From NCBI GenBank assembly GCA_900167925.1, contig FUZM01000001.1, positions 434,001 through 498,000 on the forward strand: a stretch of DNA of 64,000 nucleotides. The letters run 5' to 3'. A program made the position numbers and the translations under genes. The notes under the pieces were generated by a model. The model worked only from the letters and a program-made list of their open reading frames with translations, was not told the DNA's origin and ran no database searches. The stretch is from Bacteroidales bacterium WCE2008. Lineage in GTDB: Bacteria > Bacteroidota > Bacteroidia > Bacteroidales > UBA932. This document shows positions 26,763 to 35,999 of the stretch, piece after piece. The stretch's first letter is position 1; each line of letters opens with the position of its first letter.

Positions 26763-28565
26763 ATGGAAGAACTCAGAAATCTAATGGAAGCCAGAGGCTG
26801 GGATGCCGTCGTGATCCGCGGCAGCGACCCTCATGGCAGCGAATACTTCGCCCCGCGCTGGGAGCAGGTACGGCGGATCAGCGGTTTTACAGGCGAAGGG
26901 GACTTTGTCGTGACCCTCGACAGTGCCGGAATCTGGACCGATTCCCGATATTTCATCCTGGCCGGCCGGGAGCTCGAGGATTCCGGGATAGAACTGCACA
27001 AGACCCGTGTTCCGGGCGCTGTCATGATACCGGAATGGCTGGCGCAGCGTTTCTGTGACAAAGAGGGGACGGTCGTCATCGCGGTTGACGGTCTCTGTCA
27101 GGATGCGGCCTCGGTCAGGGAGATCCGTTCCGCTTTTGCCGATGCCGGCAGGGATCCGGAGGATGAAGTCCGTATTGTGGATGTGCCGGATCTGCCGGAC
27201 GAAGTCTGGGAGGACAGGCCGCGCATTCCGTCGGAACCTGTAATTACTCTCGGGGACGATCTGACGGGCGAGTCCCGCCAGGACAAAATATTGTGGATCA
27301 GGAATTTCATTATCGACAGCGGATGCGATGCGATACTTGTTTCGGCGCTCGACGAGATAGCCTGGCTGCTTAATGTCCGCGGTTCGGATATCCCTTATAA
27401 TCCGCTGGTGATCTCTTATCTGGTGGTCAGCCTCGACAGCGTCGACTGGTATGTGACCAAGGGCCGCCATCTGGACGAAGAGACCCGCGACAGCTTCGAC
27501 GAACTACGCGACGAAGGGGTCGGGATCCATGGCTACGACGAGATAGACCTGGCCCTGTCGACTCTGGTCGGCGACGGCGGGCGTCTGTACGCTGATTCGG
27601 CGACTCTGAACTACCATCTCTATACTCTGCTCGAGGGCGAAAATCTCAGGCTCGGACCTTCTCCGGTGCCGCTGCGTAAGGCGGTCAAGAACGAGACCGA
27701 AATCGCCGGGATGCATGAAGCCCATGTCGAGGACGGTCTGGCCGTGGAGCAGTTCCTGTTCTGGCTGGACAGCCGGCTCAGGCTCAAGGACATCATTACA
27801 GAGCGCGATGCCGCCGACAAACTGCATGAGCTCCGGTCTTCGATTCCGGGATTCAGAGGGGAGAGTTTCGAGACCATTTCGGCATATGGCGAAGGAGCGG
27901 CGTTGCCGCATTATGTTTCTCCGGAGGAGGACGTCCCGGTACTCCTGCCGCAGGGGTTGTATCTCTGCGATTCCGGCGCCCATTATCTTTTCGGGACGAC
28001 CGACATCACTAGGACTGTTCCGCTGGGACCATGCTCCGCCCTGGAAAGGGAGGACTATACTCTCGTACTGAAGGGCCATATCGACCTGGCGATGGCCGTA
28101 TTCCCGGCGGGGACTTGCGGGGCCCATATAGACGTGCTGGCGAGGGAGCCGCTCTGGCGTTCGAAGCGTAATTTCGGCCATGGTACCGGCCACGGGGTCG
28201 GACAGTATCTGAATGTCCATGAAGGGCCGCAGTCGCTTCGCCAGAACCTTTCCAACGTGCCTTTCAGGCCTGGAATGACCATCACGGACGAGCCGGGAAT
28301 CTACCGCGAGGGGAGTCATGGAGTGCGGCACGAGAATATCCTGCTCTGCGTGGAGGACGGGAAGAATGATTTCGGCAGCTGGCTAAGGTTCGAGACGCTG
28401 ACTCTATGCCATTTCGATACCTCGGTCCTTCTTCCGGAACTTCTCGACAAGGATGAACTCGACTGGCTCAATGCCTATAACCGGAGGGTATACGAGACGC
28501 TTGCCCCGAGACTTCCGTCCGAGGTCGCCGAATGGCTTGCCGTCAAGACTAAGCCTGTCTTGTAA
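26763..28565 (+). CDS. Xaa-Pro aminopeptidase (M24B, three-domain)
   Basis: 600 aa cytosolic metallopeptidase releasing N-terminal residues next to proline. Two creatinase-like N-terminal domains (about 1-130 and 155-305) and the pita-bread M24 domain (about 310-540). Metal ligands are all visible: Asp in LCDSGAHY, Asp in TTDITRT, His in FGHGTGHGVG, Glu in TDEPGIY and Glu in VRHENIL. A C-terminal extension of about 60 residues carries an LCHFDTSVL segment, as in the eukaryotic-type APP1 enzymes. Third gene after hemW. Its last 17 bases overlap the convergent holin-like gene. Confidence 0.92.
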   Translation: MEELRNLMEARGWDAVVIRGSDPHGSEYFAPRWEQVRRISGFTGEGDFVVTLDSAGIWTDSRYFILAGRELEDSGIELHKTRVPGAVMIPEWLAQRFCDKEGTVVIAVDGLCQDAASVREIRSAFADAGRDPEDEVRIVDVPDLPDEVWEDRPRIPSEPVITLGDDLTGESRQDKILWIRNFIIDSGCDAILVSALDEIAWLLNVRGSDIPYNPLVISYLVVSLDSVDWYVTKGRHLDEETRDSFDELRDEGVGIHGYDEIDLALSTLVGDGGRLYADSATLNYHLYTLLEGENLRLGPSPVPLRKAVKNETEIAGMHEAHVEDGLAVEQFLFWLDSRLRLKDIITERDAADKLHELRSSIPGFRGESFETISAYGEGAALPHYVSPEEDVPVLLPQGLYLCDSGAHYLFGTTDITRTVPLGPCSALEREDYTLVLKGHIDLAMAVFPAGTCGAHIDVLAREPLWRSKRNFGHGTGHGVGQYLNVHEGPQSLRQNLSNVPFRPGMTITDEPGIYREGSHGVRHENILLCVEDGKNDFGSWLRFETLTLCHFDTSVLLPELLDKDELDWLNAYNRRVYETLAPRLPSEVAEWLAVKTKPVL

Positions 28566-29097
28566 GGAATTCCCTGATCTTGTGCAGGATTGAGATGATT
28601 GCAACGTCTCCGCCAGTCTTGCGGAGTCCTGAAAGGAAGAGGTTGGCAGGGGAGTATGTCTCTTTCAGCCCGTCTATGCGATATGAAATCTCGTCTTCTT
28701 TGCGGTGGATTTCTTCGTTGACTTTTATCTGCTCCTTTTCGAGTTCCTTGAGGCTGGAGACCTTGCCGAGGTCTTGCATTATCTCTACGAAACTGCTGAC
28801 AAAGAGGACTTTGCGCAGCGCGTAGAGTATGGCGGCGATGACGGCGAATACGCCGGCAACGATGAATGCGCCGACGGCATAGTTGTCAATTGCCTTACCT
28901 ATGATCAGTATGAGTCCGATCGCCAGAGCCAGGAATACTATCGAGCATACGAAAAGTAATACGACCATCGAAAGCAGTCTTCCGAGGCTGTAGGACAGGC
29001 TTTTGACGAGGCGGAGCTTTATGTCTTCGAATCTCAGGTCAGCATACGCCTTGGCGCTTTTCCCGAGTTCTTCGACCGGTCTGGTGAATTCGCCCAT
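28549..29097 (-). CDS. phage holin family (Phage_holin_3_6-like) membrane protein
   Basis: 182 aa. Amphipathic N-terminus (ELGKSAKAYADLRFEDIKLRL), two strong membrane helices (about 40-65 and 72-95) and a charged, coiled-coil C-terminus. Widespread in Bacteroidetes beside a YtxH gene, as here (5 bases after it), and not part of a prophage: there are no other phage genes nearby. A role in envelope stress or membrane organisation is guessed for such proteins but not established. Confidence 0.75.
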   Translation of the reverse strand: MGEFTRPVEELGKSAKAYADLRFEDIKLRLVKSLSYSLGRLLSMVVLLFVCSIVFLALAIGLILIIGKAIDNYAVGAFIVAGVFAVIAAILYALRKVLFVSSFVEIMQDLGKVSSLKELEKEQIKVNEEIHRKEDEISYRIDGLKETYSPANLFLSGLRKTGGDVAIISILHKIREFLTRQA

Positions 29098-29102
29098 AGT
29101 TG

Positions 29103-29357
29103 TTATTCTTTATTCTCGTTTTCGTCTTCTTTCTCTTCGGAGCTGTCGTCTTTCAAGTAGTTCTCGATTTTGTCGAGCTGCTCCATGATTCTTGCTTTGG
29201 CTTCTTCTTTTATGTCTTCGCCCTGTTCGGCGAGGTTCTGTTTGAGCTTCCCGAGTTTCTTACGGGTTACTTCTCCTTTATCCGGGGCGAAAAGCACTCC
29301 GAGGGTCAGTCCCGCTGCCGCTCCGGCAAGAAGGGCCAGAATAGATTTTCCTTTCAT
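29103..29357 (-). CDS. YtxH domain-containing protein
   Basis: 84 aa. The N-terminus MKGKSILALLAGAAAGLTLG is a glycine/alanine-rich membrane helix, followed by the hallmark LFAPDKGEVTRKKL of YtxH proteins (consensus LFAPxxGxxxR), then a highly charged acidic tail (KEDENENKE). Family members are small general-stress-associated proteins of unknown mechanism. Its own promoter precedes it and the holin-like gene follows after 5 bases. Confidence 0.85.
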   Translation of the reverse strand: MKGKSILALLAGAAAGLTLGVLFAPDKGEVTRKKLGKLKQNLAEQGEDIKEEAKARIMEQLDKIENYLKDDSSEEKEDENENKE

Positions 29358-29383
29358 AGCATCGTAAGTTTAAATACCTGGTC

Positions 29384-29391
29384 CAAAGATA
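29384..29391 (-). promoter_or_regulatory. -7 box of the ytxH-holin operon
   Basis: TATCTTTG on the minus strand, a full TAnnTTTG match, 26 bases before the YtxH ATG. TTCG lies 19 bases upstream, a three-of-four match to the -33 element. Confidence 0.55.
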
Positions 29392-29443
29392 GTAATTTTC
29401 GGGCCATTTCCGAAAAAGACTTTTCTTTGTAAAAATTTGTAAG

Positions 29444-29451
29444 TATTTTTG
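29444..29451 (+). promoter_or_regulatory. -7 box before the TrpB2 gene
   Basis: TATTTTTG matches TAnnTTTG, with TTTT 19 bases upstream in place of TTTG. The leader to the ATG at 29499 would be about 40 bases. Confidence 0.5.
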
Positions 29452-29498
29452 AGAAAGAATAACATTATACGACTAATATAAAAATTCAATACTTGACA

Positions 29499-30863
29499 AT
29501 GAGACAGAAAAAATTCATTCTCCCCGAAAGCGAGATTCCTACGCAGTGGTTCAACATCCAGGCTATAATGCCTAACAAGCCGCTCCCCATCCTAAATCCG
29601 GCTACCCGCGAACCTCTGAAAGCGGAGGACCTCTACCCGATTTTCTGCGAGGAATGCGCCAACCAGGAGCTCGACCAGACCCATGAATGGATAGACATTC
29701 CGGAGCCTGTCCGCGAGCAGTACACTTATTACCGCAGCACCCCTCTCGTGCGCGCGTATGAGCTCGAGGCAGCCCTCGGCACCCCGGCCCATATTTATTT
29801 CAAGAATGAAAGTGTCAGCCCTGCCGGTTCGCATAAGTTGAATTCGGCTCTTGCTCAGGCTTATTATGCCAAGAAGCAGGGCATCACAAATATCACTACC
29901 GAGACCGGTGCCGGACAGTGGGGCGGAGCCCTTTCATATGCCGCCAAGAAGTTCGGCCTGGAGTGCGCTGTCTATATGGTTAAGATCAGCTATCAGCAGA
30001 AGCCGTACAGGCGCTCGATCATGCAGACATTCGGAGCTGCGATCACTCCTTCTCCTTCTATGTCCACCCGCGCCGGAAAGGATATCATCACCAAGAATCC
30101 TAACGACAACGGTTCCCTCGGCTGCGCTATCTCCGAGGCCATCGAGCTCGCAGTGACAACCCCTAATTGCAAATACACTCTCGGTTCCGTGCTGAACCAT
30201 GTCTGTCTGCACCAGACCGTGATTGGACTGGAGGCTGAGAAGCAGATGGCGATGGCCGGAGAGTATCCTGACATCGTGATTGGATGCTTCGGCGGAGGTT
30301 CCAACTTCTGCGGAATCTCTTTCCCGTTCATGCGCCACAATATCCAGGACGGCAAGAAGACCCGCTTCATCGCTGCCGAGCCTGCAGCCTGTCCTAAGCT
30401 GACCAAGGGTAAGTTCGAGTATGACTTCGGAGACGAGGCCGGACTGACTCCGCTTCTTCCGATGTATACTCTGGGTCATGGTTTCAAGCCTGCCAACATC
30501 CACGCCGGCGGTCTCCGCTACCACGGTGCCGGAGTAATTCTCTCCCAGCTAATGAAGGACGGTTTCATGGAGGCGGTCGACATCAAGCAGACCGAAAGCT
30601 TCAAGGCCGGAGTGCTTTTCGCCCGCACCGAGGGTATCATCCCTGCTCCTGAGTCCTGCCATGCAATCGCCGCCACCGTACGCGAGGCCCTCAAGTGCAA
30701 GGAAACCGGCGAGGCCAAGACAATCCTCTTCAACCTCTCAGGCCATGGTTTCGTGGACATGAGCGCCTACGACCAGTATTTCGAGGGCAACCTCCAGGAC
30801 TTCGAGATCTCAGACGAAGAAATCGCCCGCTTCATCAAAGACGCAGACGATTTAAATAAATAG
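29499..30863 (+). CDS. TrpB2-type tryptophan synthase beta-like protein
   Basis: 454 aa PLP enzyme. The PLP lysine is K113 in SPAGSHKLNSA; the phosphate-binding loop is CFGGGSNFCG. Its length and the N-terminal extension with WIDIPEPVREQYTYYRSTPL mark the TrpB2 subgroup, which usually stands apart from TrpA and can make Trp from indole (or phosphoserine). No trpA or other trp gene is nearby, so it may salvage indole or serve another beta-replacement. A TTG two codons upstream is in frame, but the ATG at 29499 is used. Followed by a bidirectional hairpin terminator. Confidence 0.88.
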   Translation: MRQKKFILPESEIPTQWFNIQAIMPNKPLPILNPATREPLKAEDLYPIFCEECANQELDQTHEWIDIPEPVREQYTYYRSTPLVRAYELEAALGTPAHIYFKNESVSPAGSHKLNSALAQAYYAKKQGITNITTETGAGQWGGALSYAAKKFGLECAVYMVKISYQQKPYRRSIMQTFGAAITPSPSMSTRAGKDIITKNPNDNGSLGCAISEAIELAVTTPNCKYTLGSVLNHVCLHQTVIGLEAEKQMAMAGEYPDIVIGCFGGGSNFCGISFPFMRHNIQDGKKTRFIAAEPAACPKLTKGKFEYDFGDEAGLTPLLPMYTLGHGFKPANIHAGGLRYHGAGVILSQLMKDGFMEAVDIKQTESFKAGVLFARTEGIIPAPESCHAIAATVREALKCKETGEAKTILFNLSGHGFVDMSAYDQYFEGNLQDFEISDEEIARFIKDADDLNK

Positions 30864-30884
30864 TCTTTACGGACATATATCATG

Positions 30885-30909
30885 AAAGGCGGCCGGAAAG
30901 GCCGCCTTT
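30885..30909. terminator. bidirectional hairpin terminator
   Basis: AAAGGCGGCC (30885-30894), 5-base loop, GGCCGCCTTT (30900-30909): a perfect 10-bp stem between the end of the TrpB2 gene and the end of convergent GH20. A/T pairs at the stem base serve both directions. Confidence 0.75.
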
Positions 30910-30911
30910 CG

Positions 30912-32321
30912 TTATCTCTTGGGCTCCGGATGAGTGTCGAAGTCCCGGAAGTCGTAGTAATAGACGTTTAGCGAATCCAGATACTTGTATTCGTTCTCCA
31001 GCCTCTTCAGGAAGTCGTCGTAGTCAAGGTTTTCCTGCGACGTCCATGCCTTTTCGGCGATGGCTATGAGCCTTGGGAAGACCATGTAGCCCAGCCTCTC
31101 TCCGGTGCGGACTCTTTCCGTCCAGAGATTGGCCTGGATTCCGATTACATGCTGGTCATCGGCCAGCTTATATCCATATATCTCATTCATCTCGTTGCTC
31201 CGCTGTTCCCATGCCAGGTGTCCTTCCTTGCATCGGATATCCTGTATGTAGTCGAGGTAGAACGGGTCCCATGGCGAGATGATGGTCCTGTAGCCGTTTT
31301 CCAGAGTCTTTTCCAGGGAATCAGGATGGTCGGCGCGCCACCAGTGGATGATGGTCCTGTCCTTGTCCATGCCGCTGCCGATCACGTCGTCCCATGCTAT
31401 TGCCACCTTCCCGGTTCCGGATACGATGTCTGAAAGACGGCGCTCGAAATATTTCTGGATGTCATTGTATGAGGCTATTCCGTTTTTCTCCATGAAGGCT
31501 TTCATGTCGGGATGCTCTCTCCATCCCTGCGTCGAGACCTCATCGCCTCCGATATGTATGTATCGGCCCGGGAATAGGTCTGCGAGTTCCTTGATTATGG
31601 TCTCGAGTACCGTATATAGATTCTCGTCAGCAGGGTTGATCGTACGATTTCCTGCGGCAAATTCGGGGAATGTCTTGGTGAAAGCCGTTGCGTGTCCGGG
31701 CATGTCGATCTCAGGGATGACCTCTATGTGTCTCTCCGCCGCGTAGGCGACGATCTCGCGGATGTCATCCTGGGTATAGTACCTTGCTGGAGCGTTCGGG
31801 TCGGAATAGCATCCTATGCCGCCGACCGTGCACAGCTCCGGATAAGCCTTTATCTCGACTCTCCAGCCCTGGTCGTCCGAAAGATGCCAGTGGAGCTTGT
31901 TCAACTTGTATCGGGCCATGAGGTCGAGGATTTCCTTTACCTGGTCCTTTCCGAAGAAGTGGCGGGACTCGTCAAGCATGAAGCCTCTCCACTCGTAGCG
32001 GGGGGCGTCCTTTATGACTCCGCAGTACATCACGTCTGCTTCTGCAAGCTGCTTCAGAGTCTGCTGCGCATAGAACCTGCCGGCATCGTCCGAAGACTTG
32101 ACGACAATCCTGTTTTTCTTTATCTGGATTTCATATGCCTCTGCAGGAAGGTTCTTCTCCTCTACATACTTTACCCTTTCGATGTTCTTCTTGTTGAATG
32201 TCTTTCCTGTCATTTCCGCGGACTGCGGAGCCGGGATTACCGGGACGCCTGCTGAAAGAGAGGCGCCTGTACATAGTGAAAGGATGCCGGAGGCAATGGC
32301 TGAAATCAAAGTTAATCTCAT
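30912..32321 (-). CDS. GH20 beta-N-acetylhexosaminidase
   Basis: 469 aa, signal peptide MRLTLISAIASGILSLCTGA. Removes terminal beta-GlcNAc or beta-GalNAc from glycans. A GH20 N-terminal alpha-beta domain (about 28-115) precedes the catalytic barrel, which opens with WRGFMLDESRHFFG. The catalytic pair Asp260-Glu261 sits in HIGGDEVST. The protein is shorter than many Bacteroides GH20 enzymes (600-800 aa) and has no C-terminal carbohydrate-binding domain. It lies downstream of the SusCD operon terminator and has its own -7 box, so it is linked to the glycan locus but separately transcribed. Confidence 0.92.
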   Translation of the reverse strand: MRLTLISAIASGILSLCTGASLSAGVPVIPAPQSAEMTGKTFNKKNIERVKYVEEKNLPAEAYEIQIKKNRIVVKSSDDAGRFYAQQTLKQLAEADVMYCGVIKDAPRYEWRGFMLDESRHFFGKDQVKEILDLMARYKLNKLHWHLSDDQGWRVEIKAYPELCTVGGIGCYSDPNAPARYYTQDDIREIVAYAAERHIEVIPEIDMPGHATAFTKTFPEFAAGNRTINPADENLYTVLETIIKELADLFPGRYIHIGGDEVSTQGWREHPDMKAFMEKNGIASYNDIQKYFERRLSDIVSGTGKVAIAWDDVIGSGMDKDRTIIHWWRADHPDSLEKTLENGYRTIISPWDPFYLDYIQDIRCKEGHLAWEQRSNEMNEIYGYKLADDQHVIGIQANLWTERVRTGERLGYMVFPRLIAIAEKAWTSQENLDYDDFLKRLENEYKYLDSLNVYYYDFRDFDTHPEPKR

Positions 32322-32341
32322 GACAAATCGCTAATATGTTC

Positions 32342-32349
32342 CAAATATA
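32342..32349 (-). promoter_or_regulatory. -7 box of the GH20 gene
   Basis: TATATTTG on the minus strand, a full TAnnTTTG match 20 bases before the GH20 ATG. No clear -33 box. Confidence 0.5.
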
Positions 32350-32383
32350 TAAAATCCTGCGAAACTAAGCATCGCATTATAAA

Positions 32384-32417
32384 AGGCTGGCTGGAATCGG
32401 ATGTTCCCAGCCAGCCT
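32384..32417 (-). terminator. terminator of the GH125-SusCD operon
   Basis: AGGCTGGCTGG (32384-32394) and CCAGCCAGCCT (32407-32417) form a perfect 11-bp stem with a 12-base loop. Read on the minus strand it is followed at once by TTTTATAAT. It closes the operon 50 bases after the surface lipoprotein stop. Confidence 0.8.
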
Positions 32418-32466
32418 CCTATCGTATAAAAAAACAAACTACATTCAATATAGTTATTGAATCCTG

Positions 32467-33999
32467 TTAATAGCCCCAGAGCACAAGCTCCTGGCAGTCA
32501 AGACCGCCGCTGGCTTCTGTGATGACCATCATGATGTAGCGGGTCTTGGCCGGGTCAAGAGATATGCTTACATTCTGGGCGCCGCCCGTGAACCTGAGCT
32601 TTCCGAGATAGGTGACGTCGGATGCCTCATAGTTCAGAATGCTCTGGTTCAGCGTGTATGTGCAGTCGTCGAGGGCATAGACTTCGACGGCCTTCATGTT
32701 GTATCTGCCGTCGGACCTTGTCCAGAACTCGATGCCGCCCATGCCGAATTCTTCCTGCATGTCGACGAGAAGCCAGTAAGGAGTTGAGAATGATGTGGCG
32801 CCATATCCGTTGTCACCGTTCCAGCCCCAGTTCTGCATCCAGGAGTGGGCTGCATTGGATACTCTGTCGTCGAATACTCCTGATACGGAGTAGTCTGCCA
32901 TAGGCCTCTTGTCCTGGGATGTCTGCGGATGGAAAATGAATCCGCCGCCCGGCACTATGTTCTCAAGGAAGTTTCCTGAACGGCCGCCACCCTGCTTGTC
33001 GTCGAGTGGGGTGAGTCCGTATTCTGCAAGGCGTGTTCCGAGTTCGGTGTTTCCGTTTGAAGCCTTGATGTCGATTCCGACGTTGACAGAAGCCGTCTGC
33101 AGAGGGTTCTCGATAGGAATCTCCATTCCGTTGAGGACTGCGTTGCTGAACCTGACTGCATAGTTGAACGACTTGCCAGGAGCCCATTTCAGGCCTTCTG
33201 CAGGGATTGTGATGTTGTACTCAACCTTGTTGGTGCCGGCTGACATTGACTTCACATCCTCGTTCTCGATGACAGTTCCTTCAGGGAACTTGTCTGCGAA
33301 CACATATTTTGCAGGAATTGAATTGCCCTTCGTGGTGAAAAGCTCGTCGACGTCCGTTGTCGCGAACTCCACGTCGTAGGTGAGATCCCATGAGTTCTCG
33401 AAAGGAAGCTCTGCCGTGATGGTCATGTTGCCGTCAAGCGTGAGCTCGGTGGATTTGATCCTGAGGGTAGCGTTGCTGAGGACAGGAGTAGCCATGTAAT
33501 ATCCGAGAGAGGTGGTATCCTTGACGGATGCTACCTTGACGTTGTCTGCTTCGAGTGCGAGAGCGAGCACATAGTCATTCAGGTCTACTCCGTCTTCCTT
33601 TGAGAATTCAATGATGTTGTTGACATCGAAGCTTACTGAGAAAGATGCGTTCCTGCCATTGAGCTGGTCGGTGCTCTTAGTCAGTTTGTAGCAATTCTCA
33701 GGAAGGGCCTTGAGATCCGTGTAATTGATCTTGTTGTAGTAGTCGATGTAGTCTTCCGCAACTTTGGCCGTCACTGTAGCTTCCGCTGCCTTGAGACCGG
33801 CACAATATACGTTTACGGTAGTCTCTACTTCAGTCTGCACGTTGTATAGCTTGACCTTCTGGATACCGTTGTTGGCGGTATTGTCGGTGAAATAGACGGC
33901 AGAATCCGGCATATTGAAGTCTCTGTGGTCTGACACGCAGCTGCAGAGCATGCCCAGGACCATGAGTGATGAAACTATAAATATGTTTTTCATTTTCAT
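32467..33999 (-). CDS. surface glycan-binding lipoprotein, DUF1735-like with F5/8-type C-terminal domain
   Basis: 510 aa. SPII signal with lipobox LCSC near residue 20. The N-terminal part has two beta-sandwich DUF1735/BT_3987-like modules (about 25-180 and 185-320; e.g. SAVYFTDNTANNGIQKVKLY and ELPFENSWDLTYDVEFAT). The C-terminal third (about 350-510) looks like a discoidin/F5-8 type C domain (YWLLVDMQEEFGMGGIEFWTR and YIMMVITEASGG). Position directly after SusD (12-base gap) is that of a surface glycan-binding protein (SGBP). Last gene before the terminator. Confidence 0.8.
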   Translation of the reverse strand: MKMKNIFIVSSLMVLGMLCSCVSDHRDFNMPDSAVYFTDNTANNGIQKVKLYNVQTEVETTVNVYCAGLKAAEATVTAKVAEDYIDYYNKINYTDLKALPENCYKLTKSTDQLNGRNASFSVSFDVNNIIEFSKEDGVDLNDYVLALALEADNVKVASVKDTTSLGYYMATPVLSNATLRIKSTELTLDGNMTITAELPFENSWDLTYDVEFATTDVDELFTTKGNSIPAKYVFADKFPEGTVIENEDVKSMSAGTNKVEYNITIPAEGLKWAPGKSFNYAVRFSNAVLNGMEIPIENPLQTASVNVGIDIKASNGNTELGTRLAEYGLTPLDDKQGGGRSGNFLENIVPGGGFIFHPQTSQDKRPMADYSVSGVFDDRVSNAAHSWMQNWGWNGDNGYGATSFSTPYWLLVDMQEEFGMGGIEFWTRSDGRYNMKAVEVYALDDCTYTLNQSILNYEASDVTYLGKLRFTGGAQNVSISLDPAKTRYIMMVITEASGGLDCQELVLWGY

Positions 34000-34011
34000 T
34001 CGATTTTAAAA

Positions 34012-35985
34012 TTACCATCCCAGGTTCTGGTCGCTGCGGAGGGCCGGGACGCGGTTCACTTCGGCAGTCTCGAAAGGTTCGAGATAGGATTTCTTGGTAA
34101 ACTTGCGTGGACCGTACCTGTAGGTCTCGCCATAGCCATACTGCTCCATGCCTATCTCCCTGCGCTGCCAGAAATCACCGTCGATATTGTCGTTGTTGAC
34201 TTTTACGTTACATCCGATCGTGTATCCGCTCCTTGCTTTCTCTGCAACCATCCATGTACGGATATCGGCATAGCGCATGCACTCATAGCAGAGCTCTACC
34301 ATCCTTTCGCGACGGATATATTTTCTCTGGAGGTTCTTGTCACCCTTGATCTCAGGATATACCGTGAAGATGTCAGGGACACCTGCGCGGTGGCGGATCT
34401 TGTTCCAGTATGTTTCGATGTCAGGGTTGGCCGGGTCATACTCGTTGAGAGCCTCGATGTAGTCGAGATAGACGTTGCCGAGACGGACGATCGGCCATGT
34501 GATGTTGCCCCATCCCTGGAGAGGGTTGATGGTAGGAGCGTACCACTTGAGGGCGAGGTATCCGGTAGGAGGGACATTGTTTGCTGAAGGCCATGCGTTC
34601 TGACCGTTCGTATAATATTCGAGGTCGGTCTTGACGTTGGCATTGCCTGCAACCCACTGCATTCCGCTCCAGCCTACGTTGCGGTAGAAACGTGCCTCAC
34701 GGTTTGCGAACTGGGCAGGAGTAGCTCTGTCGGCGGCCTTCTCAGGAACCACGAGGTTGAGGAGAGGGTTCTTCATGTTCACGGAACCTGACTCTGCGTA
34801 GCCGGCCCTAGGGTCAACTTGTGCAGGATTCTCGACATCGACATTCTTGCCCTGGGCGTATGCTTCGGTATCCCAGTATTCTGTCTTGACAGGGTATACG
34901 CCGTCTGCCATCGCGAATGCATCGACAAGCTTCTGGGTAGGGCAGATTGAAGCCCAGCCGTCGACTCCGTCAATTATCCACTGCGGGAATGCCTTGTGTC
35001 TCCATGTAGAGCCCCCACGCATGAATGGGAAGATGATCTCGTCATTGTCGAGGTCCTCGACGAAGAGGTTGGTAAGGTTCTCGAGTCCGCGCTCGAAGTC
35101 GTCAGTCTTTGTAGAGTTGTCTACAAGGGAGTATGTCGGAAGGTCGATGACGGCCTTAGCAGCCTTTGCTGCCTCTTCCCAACGCTTCGCATCATATGAA
35201 GTATTGAAGAGCTGGTTGCCGTTGCGGTCCTTGATGCCGTCATACATGTGGGACGGGGTAATGGTGCCGTTTTCGTCGATGTAGACCTGTCCGTTGAAGA
35301 GAGGACGGGCACTGTAGAGTAGGAGGCGGGCCTTGATGGCGAGTGCCATGCCTTTTGTTGCACGGCCGAGCTCTGAGCTTGCATCCCTTGTGGAAGGAAG
35401 CTCGGCTGCAGCCATGTCAAGCTGCTCGCAAACCCAGTCTACCAGCGGTTGCCATGCGGTGCGGTCAACTTTGTTGACGTCCTCGTCGAGGAGACCGAAT
35501 GATGAATCGCCGTTGAAGAAGGTCGGTCCGTAGTTCTTCATTATGTAGAAGTAATAGTATGCGCGGAGGAATCTTGCCTCGGCCTTGTACTCGTTCTTCT
35601 GCTCGCCTGTGAGTTCAGGACAGCGGTCTACGTTCTCCATGAAGATACCAGCCTCGCGGATACCGTAGTACATGTTCCTGTACTTGGTTCCGGTGAATGT
35701 GTCGTCAGGAGTCTGTGTCTCGAACATGTATTTTCCGAAACGGCTGTTCGGGAAGGAACCGGAAGTCTCGTCAGAAACACATGCATCAAATGCATCGTTG
35801 TTGCTGCAAGGATCGGCGTCGTTAGGAATCCAGCTGTAAACGTTCCACAAATACTGCATTGTGGTGTTTCTCTTCTCCCAGATTGTGTCTGATGTCAGGG
35901 CATCATCCGGCTGACGGTCAAGATAGTCGTCGCAACCGGCAAGGAAGAACGCTGATATAAATATGAGTATATATAATCTTTTCAT
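34012..35985 (-). CDS. SusD/RagB family outer-membrane glycan-binding lipoprotein
   Basis: 657 aa. SPII signal MKRLYILIFISAFFLAGC; mature protein begins CDDYLDRQPDDALT, the usual SusD opening. The N-terminal TPR-like part includes EARFLRAYYYFYIMKNYG, and the C-terminal part contains the conserved KWY...WPIVRLGNVYLDYIEALNE and IRRERMVELCYECMRYADIRTW. It is the lid of the SusC channel and captures oligosaccharide. 14 bases after SusC. Confidence 0.95.
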   Translation of the reverse strand: MKRLYILIFISAFFLAGCDDYLDRQPDDALTSDTIWEKRNTTMQYLWNVYSWIPNDADPCSNNDAFDACVSDETSGSFPNSRFGKYMFETQTPDDTFTGTKYRNMYYGIREAGIFMENVDRCPELTGEQKNEYKAEARFLRAYYYFYIMKNYGPTFFNGDSSFGLLDEDVNKVDRTAWQPLVDWVCEQLDMAAAELPSTRDASSELGRATKGMALAIKARLLLYSARPLFNGQVYIDENGTITPSHMYDGIKDRNGNQLFNTSYDAKRWEEAAKAAKAVIDLPTYSLVDNSTKTDDFERGLENLTNLFVEDLDNDEIIFPFMRGGSTWRHKAFPQWIIDGVDGWASICPTQKLVDAFAMADGVYPVKTEYWDTEAYAQGKNVDVENPAQVDPRAGYAESGSVNMKNPLLNLVVPEKAADRATPAQFANREARFYRNVGWSGMQWVAGNANVKTDLEYYTNGQNAWPSANNVPPTGYLALKWYAPTINPLQGWGNITWPIVRLGNVYLDYIEALNEYDPANPDIETYWNKIRHRAGVPDIFTVYPEIKGDKNLQRKYIRRERMVELCYECMRYADIRTWMVAEKARSGYTIGCNVKVNNDNIDGDFWQRREIGMEQYGYGETYRYGPRKFTKKSYLEPFETAEVNRVPALRSDQNLGW

Positions 35986-35999
35986 TTTGAGTGTCTTTT

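Noticed and set aside
28549..29357. Prophage remnant suggested by the holin-like gene
   Set aside because: The holin-like/YtxH pair is common in Bacteroidetes chromosomes and there is no lysin, integrase or structural phage gene nearby.
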